Shown here in pieces: positions 46,080 through 58,290 of a stretch of 64,000 nt of DNA. The stretch is taken from assembly GCF_030247195.1 (NCBI RefSeq), contig NC_080672.1, forward strand, positions 309,845,115 to 309,909,114, in the 5' to 3' direction. This stretch comes from Topomyia yanbarensis (taxonomy: Eukaryota > Arthropoda > Insecta > Diptera > Culicidae). Below the pieces are notes generated by a model. The model saw only the letters and a list, made by a program, of their open reading frames with translations, searched no databases and had not been told where the DNA came from. Each line of letters begins with the position of its first letter. The stretch's first letter is position 1. The translations under genes were made by a program, and so were the position numbers.

Positions 46080-47135
46080 CAATGTATCAAAACTAACACC
46101 AAATTGGCGTCAGTTAGATCCCAAATCCAAACAGTTCACACAGCATGTGTGAACGCCTTAAGCAACTGACTGTCTTTTGGCAACTAACAGTTCGTTTCCC
46201 TATACTCGTCAGCGACCCAGAGCTTCTGTGCTAGGCTAAAGGGAACATCACTCGGTACCAGCCAGTCGCTTTAGGCGTTTACACATCGTCACTGTTGTGC
46301 TATCTTATGACAAGCGCCATTTAGCACATCACGAGAAAAACAACTTTTAAAGTTTGAGATTGAAAATCTTGAAACTTATAAATGGCATAAATAATTCAAA
46401 GAATACGATTGATGCTTCTATCTATTCTGTATTAATATCTCAAATAGTACGAAGATCGGTTGACTATTATACGAGTTTTTACTATAAATGTAAACAAAAG
46501 TTGCACTCATATGAGTCATAGGTGTGTATTGATGACAAAATTTGTATGGCGTGTCATAATCGTGCATGGAAAATTTCCCATAGAAAAAAATCATCAACTA
46601 TTAACTTTTATTCATATTTTTGGCTTCATTTGGTCTCTAAACAATCGGTGAGATGCATTTTGAAGGAAATGAATCAGGGAATCTAGAAAAATAAGTTATT
46701 TTTGGTTACATATTTGGCATCTGCTATATTTCCAGTTTAAAACTTAAACTCAATTTTTTCACAATGCGTGTATTTTTGTTTTGAAAATTATTATGCCATT
46801 GTGTTTCTCGGATAGTTTTACACATAAAAGCATCTTATACATTAGGATGACTTGAGCCAATCCCCAGATACAATCATTTGAAGCAAAAAATTAAAAAATT
46901 TCTCATTGCATTTCCCGCTATATCTCAGTAACCAAGCAAACTTCTGAAAATTTGTTTTGGACAAGTGGTGAGGCATATCTAACTCAGTTTACCCCAAAAT
47001 GGCGTTTGTCATAAGATAGCATAACAGTGACGACATGTTGTGTGAGCTGTTTGGATTTAGAGTCTAACCGACGCCAATTTGGTGTTAGTTTTGATACATC
47101 TTCTAACTGGCAGCAAGTTGGTGTCAGTTACTGAC
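46080..47135. mobile_element. foldback element C with a nested ~130-bp hairpin MITE
   Basis: Arms 46080-46325 and 46990-47110 are inverted (ATCAAAACTAACACCAAATT against AATTTGGTGTTAGTTTTGAT; TGTGCTATCTTATGACA against TGTCATAAGATAGCATAACA). The left arm has an extra ~130 bp (about 46147-46284) that starts TGTGAACGCCTTAAGC and ends GCTTTAGGCGTTTACACA, its own inverted repeat; the right arm keeps the uninterrupted site (CATGTCGTCACTG). Confidence 0.7.
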
Positions 47136-47469
47136 AAGTGGAACACGAAACAAGAAAATCCAACTTTTCAAAGTTCGATCTTGTGTCTTAATGCGCAAAT
47201 CGGAATTTTTCAAAATTATTTTCGGTTTGTGAACCGGATTCCGTAATATCCAAAATCGGCCGTTGAAGGTTAACAGTTGTCTTGATAACTGCCACTATGA
47301 ATACATCTCTCTAACTTATTTGATATGACCAGTGATGTACCGCTGGGAAAGATTCCATCTTTCCGGGTTATAATTTTTGAGTTTTAATAGAGTTTTTCTT
47401 CAAATCATTTTAATCCGGCCGAAACATGGGTATTTTTTATTTTATCGAATTTATGATGTTCATTTCATG
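47136..47469. other. no feature recognised
   Basis: AT-rich spacer between foldback C and the next hairpin-headed repeat. Confidence 0.4.
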
Positions 47470-48954
47470 TTTTTGCCTTTCTCATATAAAGAAAGGCTAT
47501 GCAATCACTGAAAAAATCGACTTATCAATCAAGGCCCGGAGGGCCTGAATGTCTCATACCATTCCATTCAGTTTGTCGAGATCGGAAAATGTCTGTGTGT
47601 ATGTGTGTGTGTCATTTAAACTCACACAATTTTCTCAGAGATGGTTGCACCGATTTTCACAAACTGAGTTTCATCTGAAAAGTATAACGCTCCCATCAGC
47701 TGCTATTAAATTTTTAGTTGATCTGACTTCCGGTTCCGGAGTTACGGAAAATTCCCATATAAACTGGTACAACCATGATGTCCAAATGATGTAAAACATA
47801 TTAAAATGAGTTCAATATTACTCTAGTTTGCGGGTCTGGATCACTAATGATAAATCAAAGCAGCTTTGACCACATTAGCCACCTCCGACGGTTCATGGTG
47901 CCTCCGGGGAACTCGCAAAGTTCCTGAGCTAATATCACACCTGTTACCCAGCTAATTCTCTACCGATTTTTACAAACTTGATTTCAAATGAGAGATACAG
48001 TAATGCTGACTGCTACTGAATTTCATTCGGTTTTGACTCGGTTCCGGAGTTACAGGTTGGTTAGTAAGGTTACACTGGAATTTTCCATATAAATCGGTAC
48101 AATCGTAACACCGCAGAGGCTGAAAACTATTGAAATGCTCACCAAATTACTTCGATTTGCACGTCTAGATCACTGATTTCCAATCAAACATTCTTTGGAT
48201 ATATTGTCCACTGTCGACGATTCCGGAAGTCCCGGATTCCGGACATATTCCACAATTTAAGTCATGTCGGTTCTTCGGTGATGACTGAACCGATGTTCTC
48301 AAACCAAGTCTTAAATGAAAGGCAACATTTGCGGTTGAGTATTGTGTCGCAACTAAGCATCCCCTTCCTCACCCTTGCCCTCACACCTCGCTCCGTCATC
48401 ACTTCTCTCCCTTTGGACCACCCTCACATTCGCATTTCCTTCATCCGAAATAATATACCGAAATAAGATGAAGGATTTCCTGACACATCCTCCACTCCCA
48501 CTCTACTAAACCCCCACCCGCTCCAAACTCATTCCACCAATATAATCACATGAAGATAACATTGAACTCATGATGATTAAGTTAATTAAATATTAGGGGA
48601 GCCCGGGGCTAGTTGGTGGTTGGGGTAAGTTGGCGGAATCCCTTTGTCTTTGTTTCTATTAGACAGACAGCGCTGCCTCTCATTATGTACCTCAGGTTAT
48701 GTGAAACCCATTACCCAATGTGTTTGTTAAAAAGCATTTTGTTTTGTAAAAGTTGTGGGCGATATTGTGTTTTCGAGCATACCAAGTAAATTTTTTAAAT
48801 TTTAAGCACAGTGTTATTTAGGGTGATTTTAAATCTATTTCCAAATTGATTTTATTTTTAGATAGTGCGTAAAAAGGGCTTTAAGTGTCCGTATAGATAT
48901 TAAATCTATCCATGAATTAAAGTTATTTTTTAAATAGTTTTTTGTAAAATATGA

Positions 48955-49905
48955 CGGTGACGCATCACAGTGGTCGGAAACGCCAAAAACGTGAACTTAA
49001 TTCACTAGAGGCCAAACCATTGAATATATTCACAGGGTGTCTTTGGAGGAATTGTTCGTAAAAATAATCCCCACAATATGATAATAATCGAAATTGTGAC
49101 TTTTCGTGCAAACTATGTTCAGGACAAATGTGTAGGTATCAAAACTACATAATATTATCGAAGACTGTATGTAAAAACACTCATTCGTTTCAAAGTTATT
49201 GAAGATGTTTACATTTTTTTACACCAACTTCAACTACGTATAAGAAAGAAAGGTGCAAACCAAAATACACGAACAGGCACTTTTTTCACTGTCTAAACTA
49301 TGGACAATAAAGGTAAGATGGTTTGGTGCGTGGGACTCTTGAACCCTATGAATAGGGTAAGCTTACTTTATGTTTTATGACCTTTTCCATACAAAAATCA
49401 GCAAAAAAATAATAACTTCAATAACTTTCAATAATTCAATAACTTTGAAATAAATGAGTATTTTTACGTACAGTCTTCGACAATATTATGTAGTTTTGAT
49501 ACTTACACATTTGTCCTGAACATAGTTTGCACGAAAAGTCACAATGAAAAAAGTTATATTAAAAAAACTAGATTTAAGGGGGTTGCTATAAAAAACGCCT
49601 TATAAATCGATAATCTTTAGTCCTACATGCTCAAGTTCTTAACCAAAATTCTTCACTATGAGTATTTCTAAAACTTTGTCGAAGACACCAACTTTCTACC
49701 TCGTCAGTATAAAAGATTATATTTTTAGTTCGATCATAGTAAGCCAGATCTAATTTCAATTATTATCAGATTGTGGGGAATATTCATACGAACAATTCCT
49801 CCGAAGACACCCTGTGAATATATTCAATGGTTTGGCCAATAGTGCATTAAGTTCACGTTTTTGGCATTTCCGAACACTGCACAGTGGTCCAGAATACAAA
49901 TTTAG
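48955..49905. repeat. foldback D
   Basis: Inverted blocks: GTGAACTTAATTCACTAGAG / CCAAACCATTGAATATATTC (48990-49030) against the complement at 49815-49865; CTTTTCGTGCAAACTATGTT (49100) against 49518-49540; GAAGACTGTATGTAAAAACA (49161) against 49455-49475. Two nested inverted pairs with a loop around 49250-49380. Confidence 0.7.
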
Positions 49906-50009
49906 CAGGAATTTTGAGATTTTACTAAAACTAAACAACTTAGCCTTATTAAGTCTTTGGAGAAGTTTTCGTAGTTTATGAGCCCCCTCTCTTTTTTAAA
50001 ACAACAGTT

Positions 50010-53000
50010 AGGGTGGTTCTAATTTTACCAAGATCAAAAAATTAACTTTTTAATCATTCTAGCTAGAGCCAAACGACCTTCACGGAAGTTTTAGAACGAC
50101 AAATTATAGAAAAGTTTGCTGCAGACATGTAAGCTCAATCTGTCATACTTTTTATTTTACAACAAATTTAAAGTCGGAGCTTGGGGTGTTTCTTAGAAAT
50201 ACAGTTTTATTCAAATAACTTTTGCTGTATTCATTTAAAACTGAAGTAGTCTTCAGACAACTTTAAGATTGTTTCAAGGCGAATAATTTATTTCATGGCA
50301 CCATATATCTCACTATTTCCGTTGAAAAGTTATGAGCACTTTTTCGTTAAAAAGGGGTTTTTTTGAATAACAATATCACTTATTTAGGGCAAATAAAAGA
50401 TATTTCTTTTTGAACTATAAATAAGGTCATGATTAGAATTATAATTGAGCAAAAAATGGCGAAGACGATATTTTTTTAAAACTTCATAAAATTGATTTAA
50501 AAAAATCTTTTTTTGAAATATTAAGTGCTTATATCATCTGAACAATAAAAGCTAGAGTTTTGACGTATTAGAAAAAAAAGGTTCGTCTTAAAAAATCTGA
50601 AAAATATCTGACAAAACCTATCCTAGGTTGGAAAAAAATGAAAACTGAAAAAGTTATATTAAAAATTTGGTTTTTCAGGAATTGACTCTTTGTAATATGT
50701 TTAAATTACTTTCACGGTGAACAATATAAAAATCTAGTTTCGTTTTCATGATAAAATATTGCACTTTACAATACTTTTCTATTATTTTAAATAGTGGGTA
50801 GGAGGTTCTAATTTTTCAAAATCAGAGAATTAACTTTTTAATGGTTTGAGATAGAGTTTCGCTGTCTTCCAGAAAATTGAAGAAAATGAAATTTTAAAAA
50901 ACTTTGTCTGAAACTCTATGTCGTGTACTTTCCACTTTACAAGAAATTTACCAAAAAAATTATGGTGTTTGTTAAAAATGGTTTTCTTTGTATAACTTTT
51001 TCAGTTTCGATTTTTCATTAAGATCACTTTAGAAATACTTTCAGATGTTTTGAAGGAGAACAATTTGTCTTAATATATTGAACCTCTAGCTTCAAAGTTA
51101 TATATAGGGGACGGTGGGGAGTTGTGAACATAGTTTTGTTTTCGGGGCGTAACTACCATAAACATTGGTCGATTTTCGAAATTTGACCTGGTATTTGTAA
51201 TGGACACCTTAATACATCCACAGGCTGAAGCAATTTAAAATAATCGTTATCTTTTTTGAGATATGGCAGAATGCGTGAAATCGGCATTTTTCAATTTGGT
51301 GGGGAGTTATGAACCATCGCAAAAAGTAGAACCAAAGGAATATTTTTGTGGTTTATTTTTATTAGGGCTATAGAAGATAAATTTTAAGATATTTCTAAAC
51401 TAAAGATGAGATGGAAAAGTGATCTGAGTTGCAATGCGTAGTTGTCACCTACTGATTCACGCCAAGCCTCCTGAATTCGGGGTTGCGGCACGGGGAGATT
51501 AAAATTGTGGTAGAATCCTGTTCTTCGCATAAAATTTAACCATTTTATATCATAATATGTATGAGTAATCCCTGATATTCGAATTATGATAGTGTTCATT
51601 TTTGAAAAAAACTATTATCCACTGAAATGTATTGTTCACAACTCCCCACTAGTGGTGGTTTACAACTCCCCACTTCACATATCTTCGGAAAATCCATAAC
51701 TCCATCGTCACACTAAGGCTTCATCCAATTTTTTTGTCAATAAAAGCCAACTGCCCAAGGAATGTTTTGCACTAATTTATTTTGAAATCAGCTACATTAC
51801 CACATACCACAAATACAATTGAGTAAAAAAAACTTCTTGTTTGGTGTATTTAATCGCTAGCTACCTGAATACAAAGAAAATGAGTTAATGAAACACTTGC
51901 TAACGAGAAAGTGACACTATGACAGTGGAAACATTTAAAAGTAGTTACCACATTTTTTTCATTGATAGCTTAGCTGAAATCGACGGTGTTCACAACTCCC
52001 CATTAGAGTGGCACAAATTTTAGAATTCAGTAGAACCGATCTAAAACTACTCGCTATACGATCTCAATCAACCATGCAAAATGTTGATTTGATAGGTTGC
52101 ACTGTATTTTAGCACAAATGGTTTAAAGTTTGTATGTGATTTAACATGGATAAACGAGCCACATTATTTAATATTTCGTAGACACGCTCATATGTATTCT
52201 AAAAATATTTGCTATGCTAATTTCGGTAGATACGAGTACCGTGTACAACTTTTCCGAAGAGTGTAACAGGCTGCGACTTCTGGTTAAAAAGTTATTCTTT
52301 ATACAATACGTAAGTGTCTACATCGTTGGTGAAAATTGAATTTATCTGGATACTCTGGCTGATACCTCAATCAAGTTAACCGTGATATGCTAGTCATAAA
52401 CCGAATTAGGCAGCTATCAACATAGGCGGTTTTATAGTTTAGATGCGAGCGTCATAAGTAGACAATCTGAAGGACATGAGTTTCAAGTTCTAAACTTTTT
52501 ATTTTTTTTTTTGCTGCGTTTAAAACGGGAACTTTATTATGTAGAATTGTTAGTTTCAAAAGAAGTAATAAGGGAGATCAAAACCGTTATTTCTGACGTG
52601 TTATTTTATTTTAGCAAAGTTATGTCCTAGCGTTATATTTACGATGCTACTCCAAACTTAATACGTGGATGATTCGTTCACAAGTTTTGGTTGCAAACAA
52701 ATCGTGCTTCATGGTCGGAGACGCTCTGGCTGGCGTAGTGACAGATATTGCCCGGCTTACTCAATTAACCTACCTTCAGTTTACGGGGCACTCTATAGCA
52801 GTTCCAGTTCCAGCTCCACAGGGATGTGGTGAACATCAGTTGAGCTTCAAAACAACGGGAATCCTTCCCGCTTCAGTCTCGTTTCAATTTTAATTTGCTC
52901 AGCGTATATTATTGCACACTAAAAAATACATAAAAATAATTCTGTTCTGTTACAATTCGATCCCAAGTCCTTTAGATCACATCTTTCAGATGATACCATC

Positions 53001-54010
53001 TGGACTATATTTCCGCTTTACACCAACAGTATAACTGGTGACCACAACAAATACGTCAAGGTTCACTTGATTGAAGGTTTAGCTCGCCGGGTAGCCAAAG
53101 ACAGCACTATTTTCATAACTTTCAGGGCAACGAAAGTTTAATTTTGCAATAACTCTTGAACCAGTTGTCATAGCTATGAACTGTCTTTAGAAGAAGTTGT
53201 TCTACTTGACTGAATCTATAGAATGTAGTATACAATATATTTTTCAGGGGCACCAGGTGGCGTATTTATGAATTTAATGAAAATGTATTATTTTCTCATA
53301 GTAAACTCCATACATACTTAGAATCATTTGTGCTAAAACATGCTCCAACAGATTTGATTCAGATTTAGCATAGGAGTTCGTTGAAGGATTACGAATTTTT
53401 CTAACTTGGTTCTGCGGTATTCAATTTTTTCATATATCCTCGTGCCACCCTACTCCCCATGGTTAACAACTCCCCACCGTCCCCTACTTTTTACTAAAAA
53501 TAAACTATTTTTTGAGTAAATATCGCAAGATATAAAAAATATCGTATTTGCCATTTTTTGGTGATCTATACTACAAAGCATGCTTCATATGAAAGCAACG
53601 GTATTTAATGTTCAGTGCCCGAATCGAAGATAATTCTATTTGAAAAAGTTATATTTTTTATATAAAAGTTCTTATAACTTTAAAACGAAAAAAAGTTAAG
53701 TAGTTGGTATTTTAAAGCAAATTGTGCACCCTAAAATAAACTTCAAGTTGTCTAAAGCGCACTTTAGCGTAAAATAAAAACTTCAAAAGTTATAGAAATA
53801 AAACCGTTTTTTTAAGGAACACCCTAAAGCTTCCATTTGAATTTCTCGTGCAATGAAAAGTATAAAAGCTAGAGCTGATATTTCAGCAAATTTGTCTAAA
53901 ATGTGTTGCTCTACAACTTCATCGAAGACAGTAAAGCTCTATCTCAAACCGTTAAAAAGTTCTATTTTAAATATTGCTAAATTTAGAACCACCCTAGCAT
54001 CGGTTTAAAC
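50010..54010. repeat. repeated GGGTGGTTCTAATTTT modules, partly inverted
   Basis: A ~330-bp module begins at 50007 (GGGTGGTTCTAATTTTACC), again at 50808 (diverged), and in reverse complement at 53490-54000 (ending TTTAGAACCACCCTAG). The phrase TAACTTTTTAATGGTTTGAG recurs. The block is interrupted by the element at 51111-53489. Confidence 0.6.
51111..53489. mobile_element. second G-rich-terminus element (GGGGACGGTGGGGAGTTGT)
   Basis: Left end ATAGGGGACGGTGGGGAGTT GTGAAC, right-end complement GTAGGGGACGGTGGGGAGTT GTTAAC, both beside TA. Internal copies of GGGGAGTT(A/G)TGAAC or its complement occur at 51300, 51638, 51662 and 51985. A short frame at 52669-52893 has no recognised domain. Non-autonomous. 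Confidence 0.8.
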
Positions 54011-54800
54011 AAAAAGAAGGGCCTTGCAAAGTACAACAACTTTGCCAAAAATATTGAAAGGCTAAGTCATTTAATTTTAGCAAAACGTTAAAATTCCTGC
54101 CCCTGCACGCGGGGCAAGTTGGCACTACTAGTTACAGTGCACAAATAGTGATCAAATATTTTTATTTTTGGAATTCACTCCAAAGTAAAAATTTGTGTAT
54201 CTCGTCAATGCAGGGGATATTTACTTCGGGGATATTTATTTGCAAGAATAATTTCGAAAATATGCTTTTGAATATGGAATACGCGTCAAAGTAAAATGCC
54301 GGGGTATTGAGACTGAAATATATTGTTTGTTAATATACAATTTTATTGAAAAGACATTCAGCACGAAGCTTTGATATAATTGAATCTCCATTTTCTGGCG
54401 TATTCATACATACCGCCAACTTACCCCGGGGCCGGGGTAAATTGGCGAGATTTCCGCGTCATGCATTTTTGTCTATAAAAACAAAGACAATGCAACAAAC
54501 ACTGTGATAAAATTCAGGGATGTTAACTACAGCCGCATGTTCTATTTTGCAAGATCTATCTACTTCAAAGCGGTAAAAAATGGAAACTGAAAACACAACA
54601 AACTAGCCCGGGTCTCCCCTATACTTTTTTGATTAAAGTGAGTCTCCGTCTATTTTCGTGGTAGTCGTGTGATGCGAGCTAAGTGAAATAAGAATGTAAT
54701 AGACATTTCCACAATTCTATTGGACAAAACCAGCTAATGAATAATAGTTTGGATAAATGAGAAAGGCGCAATTGCACCACTAAGTGGATTAAAACAGGTT

Positions 54801-55075
54801 TAAAGAATCTAGCATTTACATTCGAGCGACCGAAAATAAAAATTGCAAGAATAGAACAATGTTTTGCAAATCCTACTAAAATTAAATCGGACAGGGAAAC
54901 TTCGGCATAAGAATCGTTTAGAAAGTTCTCACGCCAAAAAGTAGGCACGGATGAACATCCAGTGTAATTCTTTTGCAGAAAAATCCGTATATTGTTACAT
55001 TCAGCATTAAAAGTCGGATAAAGATAAGTCCTTTGTAAGAATCCGATATATTTTTTACGCTTTTTATACTGAAGG
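54801..55075. other. no feature recognised
   Basis: AT-rich spacer. Confidence 0.4.
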
Positions 55076-56173
55076 TTTTTGCCTTTCTCATATAGAAAGG
55101 TTATGCAATCACTTTGAAAAACGTCAACCTAATCCCGGCCCGGAGGGCCAAGTGTCATATCCCATTCGACTCAGTTCGTCGAGATCGGAAAAAGTCTGTA
55201 TGTGTGTGTGTATGTATGTGTGTGTGTATGTGTGTGTGTATGTATGTGCGTATGTGTCAAATAATGTCACTCATTTTTCTCAGAGATGGCTGGACCGATT
55301 TGCCCAAACTTAGTCTCAAATGAAAGGTGCAACCTTCCCATCGGCTGCTATTGAATTTTGGATCGATCGGAATTCTGGTTCTGGAATTACGAGTTTCAGA
55401 GTGCGGCCACACAGAAATTTCTCATATAAACTATAGGAAAAATTAAAAATAGAATTTTTATTTTTGATGCTAAATGTGTTCAAGGGGCATGAAACGTCGA
55501 GATTTGATGCAAACTCGAAAAAAAATTTGACGACAATTCAATTTTTTGGATTTTGGCACATTTTTGCCTTTCTCATATAGAAAGGTTATGCAATCACTCT
55601 GAAAAACGTCAACCTAATCCTTTTGTTAATTTTTTGTTCAACTCGCATAAGGTTTCTGGATTTTAACAGGGGCGTAGTTGATGCTTTACGGAGAGGGGTT
55701 ACACCCCCCGCCCTCTACTTTTCACTCCCCTCCTTTAAAAATCTCCTTAAATCACCCCTCAGACCACCACCCCATCCAGCCCTCATACCCCTCCCTTTCA
55801 ACCTCATCATCTTTAAACCACCACTATATCACAAAGCATACCAATTTAAGCTGGGGAGTCGTTCGTTCATGGGACTTTCGCCCTCCTCACATACCCACCC
55901 CCGCATGAAAAAATGAGTTAGCAAGCAGATAACATTGATCTAATGCTGATTAGGCTAATGAAGTATGATATTTTTTTTTGTTTCAAGTGTTTCACCGTCG
56001 ACACGTAGCTCATCAAGTTCGTGGCTGGCATGCCATTGTGTATAAGTGCAAAGTGTACTAAGAATGTAATTGACATTTCCACAATTATGTTGAACATAAA
56101 AAGCCTCCGTGCCATAGTTTAGAGAAATGAGAAAGGCACAATTGCACTGCTAGGTGGATTAAAACAGGTTTTT
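55076..56173 (+). repeat. hairpin-headed repeat, full copy with doubled head
   Basis: Near-identical to 41168-42280 in head, microsatellite (55197-55257), second head at 55562 and tail. The copies differ by point changes, by the microsatellite length, and just after the second head (a short indel/replacement near 55620). Confidence 0.88.
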
Positions 56174-56618
56174 TAATCGACTTTTACTTCGGAAAGCTCC
56201 TGTCTGATTTTTATGTTTTAAGTATACATCCGATTTTTGCATTCTAATAAACTTAAAACGAGTTTTGCGAAGATGTTTTGGCGAGTTTTATTTACGGTAC
56301 CTCATTTAGTCCGCAGCCAAATATTTTATATAGCGAACAATAGTCATAGTTACTCTAGTGAGTATCTAGTGAAAATCTAAATAATCGTGCCTGAGCCACA
56401 TTTATCTTATTTGTTACTCATCTTAGCACTATGGGTCACAAGGGCGACTTTTCGGTACAAAAATCAATAACTCCCAAACCGTTCATTTTAGAGAAATTAT
56501 GTCTGAGAGAATATTTTTGGGGATTAAATTTGTTTTCTTTTAAAGTAAAATGTAGCTAGGGTGGCCCTTTCAAACATTCTTTTCGAAAAATTATTTTTCG
56601 AACAAAATGGTATAGCAA

Positions 56619-57079
56619 CCCGAGCAGAAGAAAATAACTGCAGAAAGCTAAATTTAGGTATCAATACCAACGACTGTTTACCACAATATGGTATAAATGA
56701 GCTCTACATAAGAGGTAAAATTCCAAAAAAGAATAACACAGACATGTTCTACAAATAACTATTTGATAATGAAACGAGTTATTATAATACCTGAATAATA
56801 ATAAAACATTTTTCAACCTTCCAATAATAAAATTCACTCTATGGAGGTATTCATTAAGGTATTGGTTTGGTATTTGTAAAAATAACTGGAATACATAAAT
56901 AATACTAAAATAAAGTATCATACCTCATTGAGGTATTAAGCAGGTATTGAAAAATGTTTCTTCAATACCTGCTTAATACCTCAATGAGGTATAATATTCA
57001 ATTAATACTAAGTTTTGGTATTAATACCAAAAAATAGTATGATCGGGTTATTGCCCAGTTATTTTCTCCTGGTCGGGAA
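56619..57079. mobile_element. MITE with 22-bp ends and a 31-bp internal palindrome
   Basis: Ends CCCGAGCAGAAGAAAATAAC TG and complement CCCGACCAGGAGAAAATAAC TG. Inside, 56921-56951 and 56961-56991 are perfect 31-bp inverted repeats with a 9-nt loop, part of a region rich in AATACC/GGTATT. Inserted in the left arm of foldback E. Confidence 0.85.
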
Positions 57080-57626
57080 GGTACTTACTTCAGCAAAGTT
57101 GTAGAAAAATCTTTTTCAGTTAACATTTTCAAATGAATCAAAGTTATAGCACTATCGGTTTTCATGTTATAATTATTTTTATTCTTTAACTTAGGGTGTT
57201 TCTGAAAAAGTTAGTTTTTTAACCATAACTTTTTAAATAGTTAGTCTATCTTCATATTCTCTTTGAAGCAATTTTAGTACTTTTCATTGCGCATATTTTT
57301 GCTGAAGAATGTGAATCGATATCATTTTTCGTTATCGAGTTACGATCATTTTTCAAAATAAAAATGATTGTTTTCAATGACCTCTAACTGAGAAGGTTGC
57401 AAAAAGTAGCAGCTAAATTTGTACTCTTTTGAAAGTGCATCAAAAATACTATAAAATATTTCAAAATCAAAATCAGCATTTTTGCCCTTCGATGTCAAAT
57501 ATAAACAACAACACCACGAGTAGTGACAGTTTAATTGGTATCAATCTCATTCATGAATCGAATCGCAGTAGCCGACGACAGCTTTGATCAACGCGTGTAG
57601 TGCTTTGTATTATTAGTGCTATTAAA

Positions 57627-57719
57627 ATGGATAAAATAAAATTGTTCGATCTCTGGAAAGTGGCCAAAGGTGAAAATAAAAATAAAATAAAAGTTTTATT
57701 TGAGGAAATAATGAGATAA
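57627..57719 (+). other. short open frame, possible upstream exon
   Basis: ATG at 57627 gives 30 codons (MDKIKLFDLWKVAKGENKNK ...). A GTGAAA after CCAAAG could act as a donor. It precedes the larger ORF in the same loop and on the same strand. Coding status is speculative. Confidence 0.2.
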
Positions 57720-57912
57720 TTTGATGTGGGAAAAAATGAAAAAAATAAGTTGAAAAAATAAGGGAGACGAAAGTGCTCGATAAAAATTCGAAATATTTTG
57801 AGAAGCCGTTAACAGTTCCTACAAAATATTCAAACTGCACTTCCTCCCAAACCAGCATTCACAGAAATTCGTCGCTTACTTAGAACAGAATGAAGGGTAA
57901 TTCTTAATTCAT

Positions 57913-58290
57913 TTGCTTTTTAAGGCAATATGCGCTACATTTTATATTATGTCAACACTTCCATTACCAACAAGTTTCATGAGCGAACAAGGAGCTGAGG
58001 CTCGAAACAAGTACTACCGGAACGATCGACTGAGTCACGGTAGAAATTGTTCAAGAGTCGCGAACATGGAAGATGTTTTCTTTAGAGCAATGGACTCGTC
58101 TGATCCGGTTCTTGTAGCTAGAAGATCCCGATACAGTAAACGCACTGAAATAAGTTCAATATTAAATGAGTTAGCACTTTGGGAAAAGAAACACGATTCA
58201 GATAACTATAACGACGACGATGCTGATTATGTTGATGATTGTGATTATAATAATTATGAGGATGACGATGATAATAAAGTAGTTAGGTAG
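57913..58290 (+). CDS. ORF in foldback loop, acidic-tailed protein of unknown function
   Basis: 125 codons; in-frame Met also at 57949 and 57979. The middle, MSEQGAEARNKYYRNDRLSH, then SRVANMEDVFFRAMDSSDPV, is Arg/Asn-rich and looks structured. The C-terminus is a ~30-residue Asp/Asn/Tyr tail. The block EARNK...R..H.....R....ED.F.RAM.SSDP recalls a segment I associate with insect transposon-encoded proteins, but I cannot name a family. An AATAAA poly(A) signal lies 9 nt after the stop (58299-58304), and TTTGCTTTTTAAG just upstream could be a splice acceptor, so this may be a terminal exon. It is the only gene-like unit in the inverted repeat. No signal peptide or membrane segment beyond a weak hydrophobic start that vanishes if 57949 is used. 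Confidence 0.45.
   Translation: MLFKAICATFYIMSTLPLPTSFMSEQGAEARNKYYRNDRLSHGRNCSRVANMEDVFFRAMDSSDPVLVARRSRYSKRTEISSILNELALWEKKHDSDNYNDDDADYVDDCDYNNYEDDDDNKVVR

Larger units (their letters stand above)
48594..54621. mobile_element. G-rich-terminus element (GGGGAGCCCGGGGCTAGTT)
   Basis: Left end TTAGGGGAGCCCGGGGCTAG, right-end complement TATAGGGGAGACCCGGGCTAG; ~20-bp inverted repeat with a few differences, next to TA on both sides. The terminal word and GTAAGTTGGCGG recur inside near both ends (54110, 54415-54450). No transposase ORF. It contains foldback D, a set of GTTCTAATTTT-type modules and another G-rich element. Confidence 0.75.
47470..54800 (+). repeat. hairpin-headed repeat split by a 6-kb insertion
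   Basis: Head TTTTTGCCTTTCTCATATAA AGAAAGG at 47470, GC box GGCCCGGAGGGCC, body with three repeats of a GTTCCGGAGTTAC segment (47735, 48040) and then, after 54621, the tail GAGAAAGGCGCAATTGCACC ... TAAAACAGG to 54800. The intervening 48594-54621 is another element. Confidence 0.75.
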
